This document shows positions 1-7,856 of a stretch of 64,000 bases of DNA, piece after piece. The position numbers and the translations under genes are program-made. The stretch spans positions 1-64,000 of the forward strand of contig JBLILH010000010.1 in NCBI GenBank assembly GCA_047636495.1, read 5' to 3'. The stretch is from Endobugula sp047636495. GTDB lineage: Bacteria > Pseudomonadota > Gammaproteobacteria > Pseudomonadales > Cellvibrionaceae. Below the pieces are notes generated by a model. The model saw only the letters and a list, made by a program, of their open reading frames with translations, searched no databases and was not told the DNA's origin. Each line of letters opens with the position of its first letter. Within the stretch, counting starts at the first letter, position 1.

Positions 1-336
1 CTGGTATGACGAGCTGGTATGACGAGCCTGGTATGACGAGCCTGGTATAACGAGCCTGGTATAACGAGCCTGGTATGACGAGCCTGGTATGACGAGCTGG
101 TATGACGAGCTGGTATAACGAGCTGGTATAACGAGCCTGGTATAACGAGCCTGGTATGACGAGCCTGGTATAACGAGCCTGGTATAACGAGCCTGGTATG
201 ACGAGCTGGTATGACGAGCCTGGCATGACGAGCCTGGTATGACGAGCTGGCATGACGAGCTGGTATGACGAGCTGGTACGACGAGCTGGTATGACGAGCT
301 GGTATGACGAGCTGGTATGACGAGCTGGTATGACGA
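1..336. repeat. Tandem repeat array, 25 copies of a 13/14-bp unit
   Basis: The unit is C(C)TGGTATGACGAG. I count 25 consecutive copies, some 13 bp and some 14 bp (an extra C), with point variants TATAAC, CATGAC and TACGAC. The left edge is cut by the window, so the array may be longer. It lies just beyond the 3' end of trpS. The mixed 13/14-bp period does not keep a reading frame, so it is not a coding repeat. The 33 bases between it and the trpS stop show nothing else recognisable. Confidence 0.95.
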
Positions 337-369
337 TATTACGTTAACGGGACAGCAGTGACTATACCG

Positions 370-1413
370 CTATTTAACAAATGGACGAATGCCCACTGCA
401 TGTCGCAAGCTCGCCAACAAAGGCTGCGAATACGCGCGTGCTTTTTCTGCGCCTTTTTGTAAAATCGCTTCAATATACTCGGGCTGTTCTAGCAAGGTAT
501 TATAGCGTTCACGGGCTTCCGCTACTTCGCCATTCACCAATTCAAATAGGCGTTTTTTTGCTTCACCCCATGCAATACCGTCTTTAAACGCTGCACGCAT
601 TTCTGCGGTTTGCTCTGGTGTAGCAAAGGCTTCCCATATTTGAAAAACCGTAGATGTATCTGGATCTTTTGGTTCGCCGGGTTCTAGTAAATTAGTTTTG
701 ATTTTGTTGATGTGCTTCTTCAACTGCTTTTCTGGCAAGAACAGTGGAATGGTATTGTTATAGCTCTTGCTCATTTTACGACCATCTAAGCCTTGTAACA
801 CGGCTACATTGTCACCGACCACCGCTTGCGGCAAGGTGAAGTGTTCACCAAAATGATGGTTAAAACGGCCGGCAATATCTCGTGCCATTTCAACATGTTG
901 AATCTGATCTTTACCCACCGGCACACGATCGGCGTTAAACATGAGAATATCCGCAGCCATTAGCACAGGGTAACTGTACAAGCCCATTGTCACGCCGAAG
1001 TCAGCATCTTGGCTGGCCTCTTGATTGGCTTGTACTGCGGCTTTATAAGCATGAGATCGGTTCATCAAGCCCTTGGCCGCCATACAGGTGAGCAACCAAC
1101 ACAATTCAGGAATTTCGGGTACATCAGACTGGCGATAAAAAATAGCGTTATCGGTATCTAAACCTAATGCCAACCATGTGGCTGCAATTTCCATACTCGA
1201 TAGATGAATTTTCTCTGGCTCTTGGCTTTTAATTAAGGCGTGAAAATCGGCCAAAAAATAGAACGATAAATTATCTGCTTGTTGGCTGGCTTCAATCGCT
1301 GGACGAATCGCGCCGACATAATTACCTAGGTGTGGCGTACCGGTCGTGGTGATACCCGTTAAGGTACGCTGCTTATCATGAGGCGGTAATACGTGTTGAA
1401 TAGGTGATGACAT
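370..1413 (-). CDS. trpS: Tryptophan--tRNA ligase
   Basis: Cytoplasmic class I aminoacyl-tRNA synthetase that charges tRNA-Trp with tryptophan using ATP. The 347-residue protein shows the HIGH-type motif as GTPHLGNYVG (about residues 25-34) and an intact KMSKS loop at 213-217. The TrpRS core segment MAAKGLMNRSHAYKA lies near 111-125. Length is close to the usual 330-350. The ATG start precedes a family-typical N-terminus. It lies 9 bp downstream of the aminopeptidase gene in the same direction, so co-transcription is likely. Its 3' side runs into the tandem array at the window edge, and no clear terminator hairpin separates them. Confidence 0.97.
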   Translation of the reverse strand: MSSPIQHVLPPHDKQRTLTGITTTGTPHLGNYVGAIRPAIEASQQADNLSFYFLADFHALIKSQEPEKIHLSSMEIAATWLALGLDTDNAIFYRQSDVPEIPELCWLLTCMAAKGLMNRSHAYKAAVQANQEASQDADFGVTMGLYSYPVLMAADILMFNADRVPVGKDQIQHVEMARDIAGRFNHHFGEHFTLPQAVVGDNVAVLQGLDGRKMSKSYNNTIPLFLPEKQLKKHINKIKTNLLEPGEPKDPDTSTVFQIWEAFATPEQTAEMRAAFKDGIAWGEAKKRLFELVNGEVAEARERYNTLLEQPEYIEAILQKGAEKARAYSQPLLASLRHAVGIRPFVK

Positions 1414-1422
1414 AAAATAATT

Positions 1423-2742
1423 CTACTGTTGAAAAAAAGAAGTTAATACGCGAGACAAATCAAAGGCGTCTTGTGTACCGGCTAGCTCGCGAATGGAATG
1501 CATAGCAAATGTTGGCACACCGATATCGATGGTTTTCACCCCTACTTCGCTGGCCGTAATCGGCCCTATGGTACTGCCACAACCCATGTCACTGCGGGTA
1601 ACGAATACCTGTGGTGTTACATCGTGCTGATCACATAGCTGGCGAAAGAAACTACTGGTTTCACTATTGGTCGCATAGCGTTGATTGCTATTCACCTTAA
1701 TTACCGGGCCTTTGTTTAATAGAGGGCCGTGATTTTCGTCATGCTTATCTGCGTAGTTAGGGTGAATACCGTGGGCGTTATCGACCGATATCATCAACGA
1801 GCGGTCAATAGCACGTAAGCGTTGCTCGGTGTCGGGGATGATGCGTTGTAGGCAATGTTCTAGCATTGGCCCTTGGGCACCACAAGCCGATGCACTGCCA
1901 ACTTCTTCGTGGTCAGTACAAATCAATAATGCGGGTTTATCACTGTCGGCATCTATTAGTGCCTGTAAACCTACGTAACAACTGAGTAGATTATCTAAAC
2001 GCGATGCGGCTATAAATTCTTTCTGCAAGCCTATAATGGCCGATGGCTGAGTATCATAAAAGCTTAATTCATAGTCCATGACACGAGCAACATCCGTTTC
2101 ACCCTGAAATTCTAATTGAGCATGTAGCCAATCAGAAAAATCTATTTTTTGCTTATTATCTACCTGCATCAATATAGGCGGCAGATGCTTTTGTTGATTA
2201 ATATTGTTAGCTTCGTTAGCCTCACGATGTAAATGAATCGCTAGGCTAGGAATAACGGCTATAGGGTCATTAAAGTTGACTAAAGTGCTGCGCAATTGTT
2301 GCTGGTCATCCAAATAATTCACACGGCCCGCAAGCGATAAGTCACGATCAAACCACGTCGATAATAATGCACCCCCATAAACTTCAACACCCAGTTGGAA
2401 ATATCCTTGCTTATGGGTTTCTGGATTGGGTTTAACCCGTAGACACGGGCTGTCGGTATGCGCCCCCATCATCCGTATGCCTTCATCAACACATTTATCA
2501 GGAGAATAAACAAACGCAATCAGCGAAGAATGATTACGGGTGACGAAATATTTTTTGCCTGGCTCTAACGACCATTGTTCACCTTCTAGCAATTCAATAA
2601 ACCCCGCTTCTAATAGTTGAAGCGCCATGGTCTGAGTCGCATGAAACGGCGTTGGAGATGCATCAATAAAATTGAGCAAGCCTTGGTTAAATAATGTTGT
2701 CTCTGATAATTCATCAGTGAGTGTACGGCTTGTCGTAACCAC
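1423..2742 (-). CDS. apeB: M18 family aminopeptidase
   Basis: Cytosolic metallo-aminopeptidase of family M18 (aspartyl aminopeptidase/ApeB type), which removes N-terminal residues from peptides with a two-metal centre. Visible signatures are GAHTDSP (H95, D97), SRLDNLLS near 247-254, the catalytic/metal pair in TDHEEVGS (E279, E280) and FAMHSIRE near the C-terminus. The 439 residues match the family length. The start is GTG with AGGCAGGGC just upstream. No ATG lies between it and the conserved N-terminal helix. It is followed closely by trpS. A perfect 12-bp hairpin stands 23 bp upstream of the start and may affect its expression. Confidence 0.93.
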   Translation of the reverse strand: MVTTSRTLTDELSETTLFNQGLLNFIDASPTPFHATQTMALQLLEAGFIELLEGEQWSLEPGKKYFVTRNHSSLIAFVYSPDKCVDEGIRMMGAHTDSPCLRVKPNPETHKQGYFQLGVEVYGGALLSTWFDRDLSLAGRVNYLDDQQQLRSTLVNFNDPIAVIPSLAIHLHREANEANNINQQKHLPPILMQVDNKQKIDFSDWLHAQLEFQGETDVARVMDYELSFYDTQPSAIIGLQKEFIAASRLDNLLSCYVGLQALIDADSDKPALLICTDHEEVGSASACGAQGPMLEHCLQRIIPDTEQRLRAIDRSLMISVDNAHGIHPNYADKHDENHGPLLNKGPVIKVNSNQRYATNSETSSFFRQLCDQHDVTPQVFVTRSDMGCGSTIGPITASEVGVKTIDIGVPTFAMHSIRELAGTQDAFDLSRVLTSFFQQ

Positions 2743-2764
2743 AAATATGCCCTGCCTATATATG

Positions 2765-2799
2765 GGGCGCCTCTAACAACGTATTTTTTAGAGGCGCCC
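2765..2799. promoter_or_regulatory. Perfect 12-bp inverted repeat upstream of apeB
   Basis: GGGCGCCTCTAA (2765-2776) pairs perfectly with TTAGAGGCGCCC (2788-2799) around an 11-base loop. It lies between the cupin gene and the apeB start. Neither strand has a U-tract right after the stem, so it is a poor intrinsic terminator. It could be an operator, a 5'-UTR hairpin of apeB mRNA or an RNA-processing site. The function is inferred; the structure is plain in the sequence. Confidence 0.6.
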
Positions 2800-2902
2800 T
2801 ACGGTGAGATAATAGTAACCAATAGGATAAATTAACAAAAAAACACTTGCTAGCACTCTTTCATAAATGACCCGTTGAGAGGGGAAATAACAATGGTCAT
2901 TT

Positions 2903-2920
2903 CTATTTATGGATGGGCAC
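2903..2920 (+). repeat. Dispersed 18-bp motif, copy 1
   Basis: CTATTTATGGATGGGCAC. The same motif, with at most one change, recurs at 3297-3314 and 30273-30290, always on the plus strand. This copy reaches to just before the 3' end of the cupin gene. Its function is unknown. Confidence 0.7.
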
Positions 2921-2927
2921 TCGCTAG

Positions 2928-3239
2928 TTATTCACTATTTTCATCTTCAACAATTAACAGTTTTGCCTCGCCCTTAGGGTGCGCAAAATGCTCTGTACCT
3001 ACGGAGGCGAAAAAAATATCGCCTGCATTTAACCATACTGACTTTTCTACATTGGCTTCTTTGTAAAACATTTCAACCAGCCCTTCTAGCACGACAAAGA
3101 CTTCTTCACCATTGTTGGTATGCCACTTATACGGCTGATCGGTCCAGCGAAGCTTGGTCTTAATGCCATTCATATTAGCAATATCCCTGCCTGTCCAAGC
3201 ACTGCTAGCCGTAAATTCTTTAAGCCTAATGATTTCCAT
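2928..3239 (-). CDS. Small cupin-domain protein
   Basis: A 103-residue single-domain cupin. The first cupin motif is visible as W-H-x(3)-G-E-E-x-F-x-V-L-x-G (about 39-54), with H40, E45 and E46 as candidate metal ligands. The second motif includes G-D-I-F-F-A and the H-F-A-H-P segment near 84-88. Proteins of this size are often annotated only as cupins and may bind a small acid or sugar; the substrate cannot be told from sequence. It stands alone between two copies of an 18-bp dispersed motif, with no obvious operon partner. Starts at ATG with CATTCTTAC-type context; no strong ribosome site is evident. Confidence 0.8.
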   Translation of the reverse strand: MEIIRLKEFTASSAWTGRDIANMNGIKTKLRWTDQPYKWHTNNGEEVFVVLEGLVEMFYKEANVEKSVWLNAGDIFFASVGTEHFAHPKGEAKLLIVEDENSE

Positions 3240-3296
3240 TCTTACCTCATCATCATCATAATTAACTGACCGTTTTAATTTTTCCGCAGCAGAGCC

Positions 3297-3314
3297 CTAT
3301 TGATGGATGGGCAC
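3297..3314 (+). repeat. Dispersed 18-bp motif, copy 2
   Basis: CTATTGATGGATGGGCAC differs by one base from copy 1 at 2903 and copy 3 at 30273. It lies in the gap between the cupin gene and uppP. Confidence 0.65.
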
Positions 3315-3350
3315 TCACCATCTGATTTTCACCTCCACTCACGATAAGTG

Positions 3351-4157
3351 TTAAACGCCACTGAAGCTCCAAAACAATAAAAAACTACCTAGCAATAAAC
3401 GGTAAATCACAAAAGGCATCATACCGATATTATTAATAAACTTAATAAAATAATAAATGCAGATAAAGGCGCTTGCCGCAGATACTCCTGCGCCTATGGC
3501 CATGTCTAGCCAGTTTACGCCACTTTCTCCCAATAACTGCAACCCTTTATAACCACCGCTCAAGACGATAATAGGGATCGACATTAAGAACGAAAACCGC
3601 GCAGCATCGTTACGACATAAACCACAAAATAATGCAGCGGTAATAGTGATACCCGAACGTGATGTGCCTGGAATAAGTGCAAGAGCTTGAGCACACCCAA
3701 TAATCAGTACCGTACCCACAGTTAATTGAATGAGTGTATTATTGTTAACAGCCGATGAACGATCTGACCAGCCCAGTAATACACCAAATATAATGGTGGT
3801 TAAGGCAATAACCAGCGTAGTGCGCAAATGGTTTTCAATCACATCGTCAAATAACAAACCCGCTATGCCCGCAGGAATAGTGGCCAATATCACAAACCAT
3901 GCAAGGCGGCTATTATCACTGTGCTGCTGTTTAAATGTACTGGCGCACCATGCGGTGATTAACTGACAAACATCTTGTCGATAATAGGTCATGACCGCGA
4001 GTAACGTACCTACATGTACTGCTACGTCAAACGCTAAGCCCTGCTCGGGCCAACCTAACAAGCCACTGGGTAACATTAAGTGGCCGGAACTAGAAATAGG
4101 TAAAAATTCGGTAACCCCTTGGATTAACGCTAAGATAATGATGTGGAAAACTTCCAT
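3351..4157 (-). CDS. uppP: Undecaprenyl-diphosphatase (BacA/UppP)
   Basis: Inner-membrane enzyme that dephosphorylates undecaprenyl diphosphate to the monophosphate, recycling the lipid carrier for peptidoglycan and other envelope polymers. High activity gives bacitracin tolerance. The two family signatures are intact: GVTEFLPISSSGHL (residues 14-27) and PGTSRSG (163-169). The rest is hydrophobic, with about eight membrane segments. The 268-residue length is typical. It functionally complements uppS, which makes undecaprenyl diphosphate from a different locus in this window (46433). Confidence 0.96.
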   Translation of the reverse strand: MEVFHIIILALIQGVTEFLPISSSGHLMLPSGLLGWPEQGLAFDVAVHVGTLLAVMTYYRQDVCQLITAWCASTFKQQHSDNSRLAWFVILATIPAGIAGLLFDDVIENHLRTTLVIALTTIIFGVLLGWSDRSSAVNNNTLIQLTVGTVLIIGCAQALALIPGTSRSGITITAALFCGLCRNDAARFSFLMSIPIIVLSGGYKGLQLLGESGVNWLDMAIGAGVSAASAFICIYYFIKFINNIGMMPFVIYRLLLGSFLLFWSFSGV

Positions 4158-4208
4158 TAATGGGGCCTTGTTTTTTTATTGTTGTGAGATGTGACTGTGT
4201 TGTCGCTT

Positions 4209-4260
4209 TATCCCATCTCTCTATCCCATCTCTCTATCCCATCTCTCTATCCCATCTCTT
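4209..4260. repeat. Four tandem copies of a 13-bp unit
   Basis: TATCCCATCTCTC is repeated four times without variation (4209-4221, 4222-4234, 4235-4247, 4248-4260). A decayed partial copy continues to about 4265. The array overlaps the 3' end of tsaB, whose stop codon and last codons are made of repeat sequence. Confidence 0.93.
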
Positions 4261-5008
4261 TATCTCTGATACGCGTACGCTTTTTCCAACTAATTTCATT
4301 ACGCATATAGGTGGGCACCGCAGCTAGGGGGCTGATAAATTTTTCACTGTCGGCAATATCTTGTTGGTACACCTTTTCTGCTAATAGCGCCATATCGTGA
4401 GCTTCGGGGTATGCGCTGATGGTTACAGTAGTGGTGTTCGTCACATCGTTGGTCACTTTTATTGCATTCGTTAAACAATCATATTGCCAACCAGAACCCA
4501 CGCCTGCAACGGCTTGCTGCTGTGCATTGGTTACCCATTCACTTTCGGCTAAATGCTCTGGTGCTGATAGGGTTTCATCACATAATGCGGATAAGTTACC
4601 CGATGCATCAGAGCGATAAGCACTCCAATACACTTCGTTCATACGGGCATCGATACTTGGGATGATTATTTGATCGGGGGTGGCTAACTGTAAGCGCAAG
4701 GCACTACAGGCCAGTGTTGCTAATGTGGAAACGGGGATCAATGGCAAGTCTGCACCATAAGCTAAACCTTGTGCAGTACTCAGGGCAATACGCAAACCCG
4801 TAAAGGAGCCCGGACCGACACAAAATGCAATGGCATCTAGTTGAGACAGCGGCACTTGATGCTCTTTTAATAAGGCATCAATCATAGGTAATAAACGTTG
4901 AGTATGTTCTCGCGGGGCAATCACCAATGTTTGATGCACACCCTCCGGCGTTAATAAAGCAACAGAACAGGCGTCGGTGGAGGTATCAATAGCAAGAATA
5001 TGGGGCAT
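4247..5008 (-). CDS. tsaB: tRNA t6A modification protein TsaB
   Basis: Partner of TsaD, TsaE and TsaC in making N6-threonylcarbamoyladenosine at position 37 of ANN-decoding tRNAs. The ASKHA-fold signature is clear: ILAIDTSTDACSVAL at the N-terminus and GPGSFTGLRIALSTAQGLAYG (65-85), the TsaD-binding region. Length is 253 residues against about 230 in E. coli. The last residues (KEMG and stop) lie inside a 13-bp tandem repeat, so the C-terminus has probably changed as the repeat expanded. A single-gene unit upstream of adk as commonly found in this lineage, though here rimK/rimB lie in between on the other strand. Confidence 0.95.
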   Translation of the reverse strand: MPHILAIDTSTDACSVALLTPEGVHQTLVIAPREHTQRLLPMIDALLKEHQVPLSQLDAIAFCVGPGSFTGLRIALSTAQGLAYGADLPLIPVSTLATLACSALRLQLATPDQIIIPSIDARMNEVYWSAYRSDASGNLSALCDETLSAPEHLAESEWVTNAQQQAVAGVGSGWQYDCLTNAIKVTNDVTNTTTVTISAYPEAHDMALLAEKVYQQDIADSEKFISPLAAVPTYMRNEISWKKRTRIRDKEMG

Positions 5009-5272
5009 TTACGGGCTCATTAAGCTTTGTCGTAGAACATTGTATTCTAACAAAAATACGCTGTTTCGGCGGATTAATTTATTTTATCTGCTAAGCGAAA
5101 TAACGCTTTACATTAAACTCAATCAAGCCTATTTTGCGAAAAGCACACGGCGTGTTAATTCGTCAATTAATATGCCGTGAAACTCGATTAACCCACCAAC
5201 ACTGACGGCTATTGCAGATACTATCATTTCAACATAGCTTTTCTCGCAGATGATGCGATCATAGAGAAATAT

Positions 5273-5511
5273 ATGAAAACAGCTGTTTTATCCCGTAATG
5301 AAAACCTCTATTCAACCCGCCACTTAGTAACAGCTGGAAAAAAACGAGGGCACGAGCCAGATGTCGTTAACACTATTCACTACTCCATAGCTTTACTCAA
5401 CGTCGCCCAACCATGCGATATAATACTGAAAAACTACCTTATTATGATGCCGTTATTCCTCGCATTGGCGCATCGGTTTTCAACAATACAACAATATGTA
5501 ACGAAGCTTAG
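5273..5511 (+). pseudogene. rimK: rimK 5' remnant (ribosomal S6 glutamate ligase), frameshifted and truncated
   Basis: The first frame gives MKTAVLSRNENLYSTRHLV and continues to HYSIALLN. This matches the RimK N-terminus (E. coli MKIAILSRDGTLYS...). The reading frame then shifts at about 5425-5430, and the other frame continues the family as KLPYYDAVIPRIGASV (from 5428), stopping with TAG at 5509-5511. After this nothing remains of the roughly 220-residue ATP-grasp part. Intact RimK adds glutamates to the C-terminus of ribosomal protein bS6. With one frameshift and a deletion of most of the gene, this copy cannot be active. It directly precedes rimB, its usual neighbour. Confidence 0.88.
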
Positions 5512-5520
5512 GGGATAACT

Positions 5521-5967
5521 ATGAACGACAAACTGATTTTAGGTAGCTTAGAAGTTTGTGACCTTCCCGATATTGGTGTAGCCGACTTACAAATGCGGGT
5601 TGATACCGGAGCAAAAACCTCATCTATCCATGTGGACAATATGAGTCAGTTCAAAAAAAACGGCAAACTATGGGTAAAGTTTGATATTCACCCTGACTTT
5701 TATAATGTTAATAGCGTGACCCAGTGCCAGTCGCTTATCCATGATGTACGCACCGTTAAGTCGTCAAACGGCGAGTCACAAGAACGTTATGTGATTAAAA
5801 CCTTGCTAAAACTAGGACGTTTATCATGGCCTATCGAAATCACGCTGACAGATCGCTCCGACATGAGTAACTTGATGTTATTAGGCAGGGAAGGAATGGG
5901 CGACAAGATACTGGTCGATCCGGCACAGTCATTTTTAATTAGTGACGAAAGCACCGAGGACATATAA
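5521..5967 (+). CDS. rimB: RimK-associated retropepsin-like protease (RimB family)
   Basis: A 148-residue protein of the ATP-dependent zinc protease / RimB family, which has a retropepsin-like aspartyl protease fold. The catalytic-type motif is seen as MRVDTGAKTSSIHV (about 26-39). The second conserved block is VIKTLLKLG...WPIEITLTDRSDM and LLGREGM. Length and ends are typical. A strong ribosome site AGGGGA lies 6 bases before the ATG. In relatives the gene works with rimK in modifying and processing the glutamylated tail of ribosomal S6. Here rimK is reduced to a remnant directly upstream while this frame stays open, so it either has another role or was orphaned recently. Confidence 0.9.
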   Translation: MNDKLILGSLEVCDLPDIGVADLQMRVDTGAKTSSIHVDNMSQFKKNGKLWVKFDIHPDFYNVNSVTQCQSLIHDVRTVKSSNGESQERYVIKTLLKLGRLSWPIEITLTDRSDMSNLMLLGREGMGDKILVDPAQSFLISDESTEDI

Positions 5968-5974
5968 AGGGTCG

Positions 5975-6045
5975 AAGGAATCTCTAAACAGACCTGAGCT
6001 CGGTTTTAGCCAATGAAAAATGCATGATTTACTCAAAGATTCCTT
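5975..6045. repeat. Inverted repeat between convergent rimB and adk
   Basis: AAGGAATCT (5975-5983) and AGATTCCTT (6037-6045) form a 9-bp inverted repeat with a 53-base interior, between two convergent genes. The long loop and lack of a U-tract argue against a standard terminator. It could be the ends of a small degenerate element. Nothing inside is recognisable. Confidence 0.35.
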
Positions 6046-6067
6046 AAAAAACGCCTATTAAGTACTT

Positions 6068-6724
6068 TTACACAGACAGTGCCGAAAATAGCTGCTGCTT
6101 AATGCTCTCTACTTCACCAACACCTTCAATGCGAACGTATTTAGGCGCAGGTGAGCTTTGCTGTTCGCCAAGGTTTTTATAGAAGTCCACTAAAGGTTCT
6201 GTTTGCTGATGATAAACATCCAAGCGCTTGCGAATAGTGACTTCTTGATCATCTTCACGCTGAATTAACTCTTCACCGGTGTCGTCATCAACGCCTTCTG
6301 TTTTAGGTGGGTTGTATATTAGGTGATAAATACGACCCGATTCTTTATGTACTCGACGGCCACTTAAGCGAGAGACGATCTCTTCGTCTTCGACATAGAT
6401 TTCAACGACGTTATCAATAATAACGCCCGCATCTTTCATTGCATCGGCTTGTGGGATGGTGCGAGGAAAACCATCTAGCAAGAAACCTTTCTCACAATCG
6501 GCTTGCTGAATGCGCTCTTTTACTAATGCGATGATGATATCGTCAGAGACGAGTCCACCGGATGACATGACATCTTTAACCTGCAATCCCAGTTCAGTGC
6601 CAGCATTAACTGCAGCACGTAGCATATCGCCAGTTGAGATTTGAGGAATACCGAACTCTTCGGTCATCAGTTTAGCTTGTGTTCCTTTACCAGCGCCTGG
6701 GGCACCTAACAATATAATTCGCAC
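6068..6724 (-). CDS. adk: Adenylate kinase
   Basis: Cytoplasmic enzyme for ATP + AMP = 2 ADP. P-loop GAPGAGKGTQ spans residues 7-16, STGDMLR lies near 30-36 and DGFPRT at 84-89. The LID region (SGRRVHKESGRIYH) has no zinc-binding cysteines, as in other proteobacterial enzymes of this long type. The length of 218 is close to the 214 of E. coli. The start is GTG (6722-6724), supported by AGGAG about 10 bases upstream and by the family N-terminus MRIILLGAPG. About 240 bp separates it from mazG, so it probably has its own promoter. Confidence 0.97.
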   Translation of the reverse strand: MRIILLGAPGAGKGTQAKLMTEEFGIPQISTGDMLRAAVNAGTELGLQVKDVMSSGGLVSDDIIIALVKERIQQADCEKGFLLDGFPRTIPQADAMKDAGVIIDNVVEIYVEDEEIVSRLSGRRVHKESGRIYHLIYNPPKTEGVDDDTGEELIQREDDQEVTIRKRLDVYHQQTEPLVDFYKNLGEQQSSPAPKYVRIEGVGEVESIKQQLFSALSV

Positions 6725-6968
6725 GGATCTATGCTCCTGTTACTCAATTCAAATATGAAAACGTCACAAACATGATATTTATTATCAAGTGGGCTTAGTT
6801 TACGAAGTTCTCAACATGGGTGTTTATGGTTATCACTCTGTCGTCAGTTAACGTTATTTTAATTTTTATTCAACCAACATTCCTATTTACTATAACAAAA
6901 TACGATACCACGTTGCCATTCCCAGGCTCAACCTAAAAATACCTTGGTGTTTCATATATGGGCTGTTT

Positions 6969-7838
6969 TTACTTTTTATTGCCCTTAGCAAGCAGCTGTA
7001 CCTTCGCCATTTGCCAACGCCTATCCAGCTCTACTTCATCAAGCAAGGCAAGATCAATACACTCCGCTTGCGCCTGCGACTCGACTAACCTAAAGCGATC
7101 TTCAAATTTACGGCTAGATTGTCGGCAAGCTGTTTCAGCGTCCACTTTTAAGTGTCGAGCAAGGTTCACCACAGTAAACATAACATCACCGAGCTCATCT
7201 TGTATCGCTGCTGTATCGCCCGATTGCGTTGCAACTTTTAACTCGTTCACCTCTTCCATCAACTTATCATAAACTGATTCAATAGTAGACCAGTCAAAAC
7301 CCACCGATGCGGCACGCTTTTGTAGCTTAGTCGCCCTGACAACACTTGCCAGCGCCAGCGGCACATCATCCAATACGCTGGTATACCCCTTAGCATCTCG
7401 CTCACGCTGCTTGGTTTTTTCCCACTCTTGCTTGATGGCTCGCTCAGCAGCTTGATGTTCGGCGGGTAAAACAGAACGGGAATCCAAGGAGGGTACGCGG
7501 CTTGCTAATGTGCCATCGGGAAAAACATGTGGATGGCGGCGAATTAGCTTAGCGCTAAGATCTGTGACGATTTCGTCAAAGGTAAACGCCTGCTCTTCTT
7601 TGGCAAGCTGACTATAAAAAACCACCTGAAACAGCAAGTCTCCGAGCTCTTCTTTCAGCTGTAGCTTATCACCTTGCTCGATCGCATCGACGACTTCATA
7701 AGCCTCTTCTAAAGTCGACGATGCAATGCTCTGGTAGGTTTGCACTTGATCCCAAGGGCAGCCGTATATCGGCTCGCGCAGACGTGCCATTAATGTCAGT
7801 AACTCATTGAGCGCAGAATGATTTCTTGAATCTGTCAT
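6969..7838 (-). CDS. mazG: Nucleoside triphosphate pyrophosphohydrolase MazG
   Basis: Hydrolyses (d)NTPs to monophosphate and pyrophosphate; in E. coli it is also tied to lowering ppGpp levels. Two MazG repeats are visible, each with the metal-binding E-x-x-E-x(12-28)-E-x-x-D pattern: LEEAYEVVDAIEQ followed by LKEELGDLLFQV in the N-terminal half, and KLMEEVNELK followed by IQDELGDVMFTVVNL in the C-terminal half. The 289 residues are slightly longer than E. coli (263). It lies 18 bp downstream of relA in the same direction, the conserved relA-mazG pairing that couples ppGpp synthesis with its modulation. Confidence 0.96.
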   Translation of the reverse strand: MTDSRNHSALNELLTLMARLREPIYGCPWDQVQTYQSIASSTLEEAYEVVDAIEQGDKLQLKEELGDLLFQVVFYSQLAKEEQAFTFDEIVTDLSAKLIRRHPHVFPDGTLASRVPSLDSRSVLPAEHQAAERAIKQEWEKTKQRERDAKGYTSVLDDVPLALASVVRATKLQKRAASVGFDWSTIESVYDKLMEEVNELKVATQSGDTAAIQDELGDVMFTVVNLARHLKVDAETACRQSSRKFEDRFRLVESQAQAECIDLALLDEVELDRRWQMAKVQLLAKGNKK

Positions 7839-7856
7839 ATTATGCTATCGCCAGTA

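Noticed and set aside
1..336. CRISPR-like repeat array
   Set aside because: The units are contiguous 13/14-mers with no spacers and no cas genes nearby.
2875..3066. Small plus-strand protein of 63 residues
   Set aside because: It overlaps the well-supported cupin gene on the other strand and has no family-like features.
5975..6045. Intrinsic terminator for rimB or adk
   Set aside because: The 53-base loop and lack of a U-tract on either strand make it a poor terminator; kept only as an inverted repeat.
6958..7272. Plus-strand cysteine- and serine-rich protein opposite mazG
   Set aside because: It is the antisense shadow of a conserved coding sequence; nothing supports expression.
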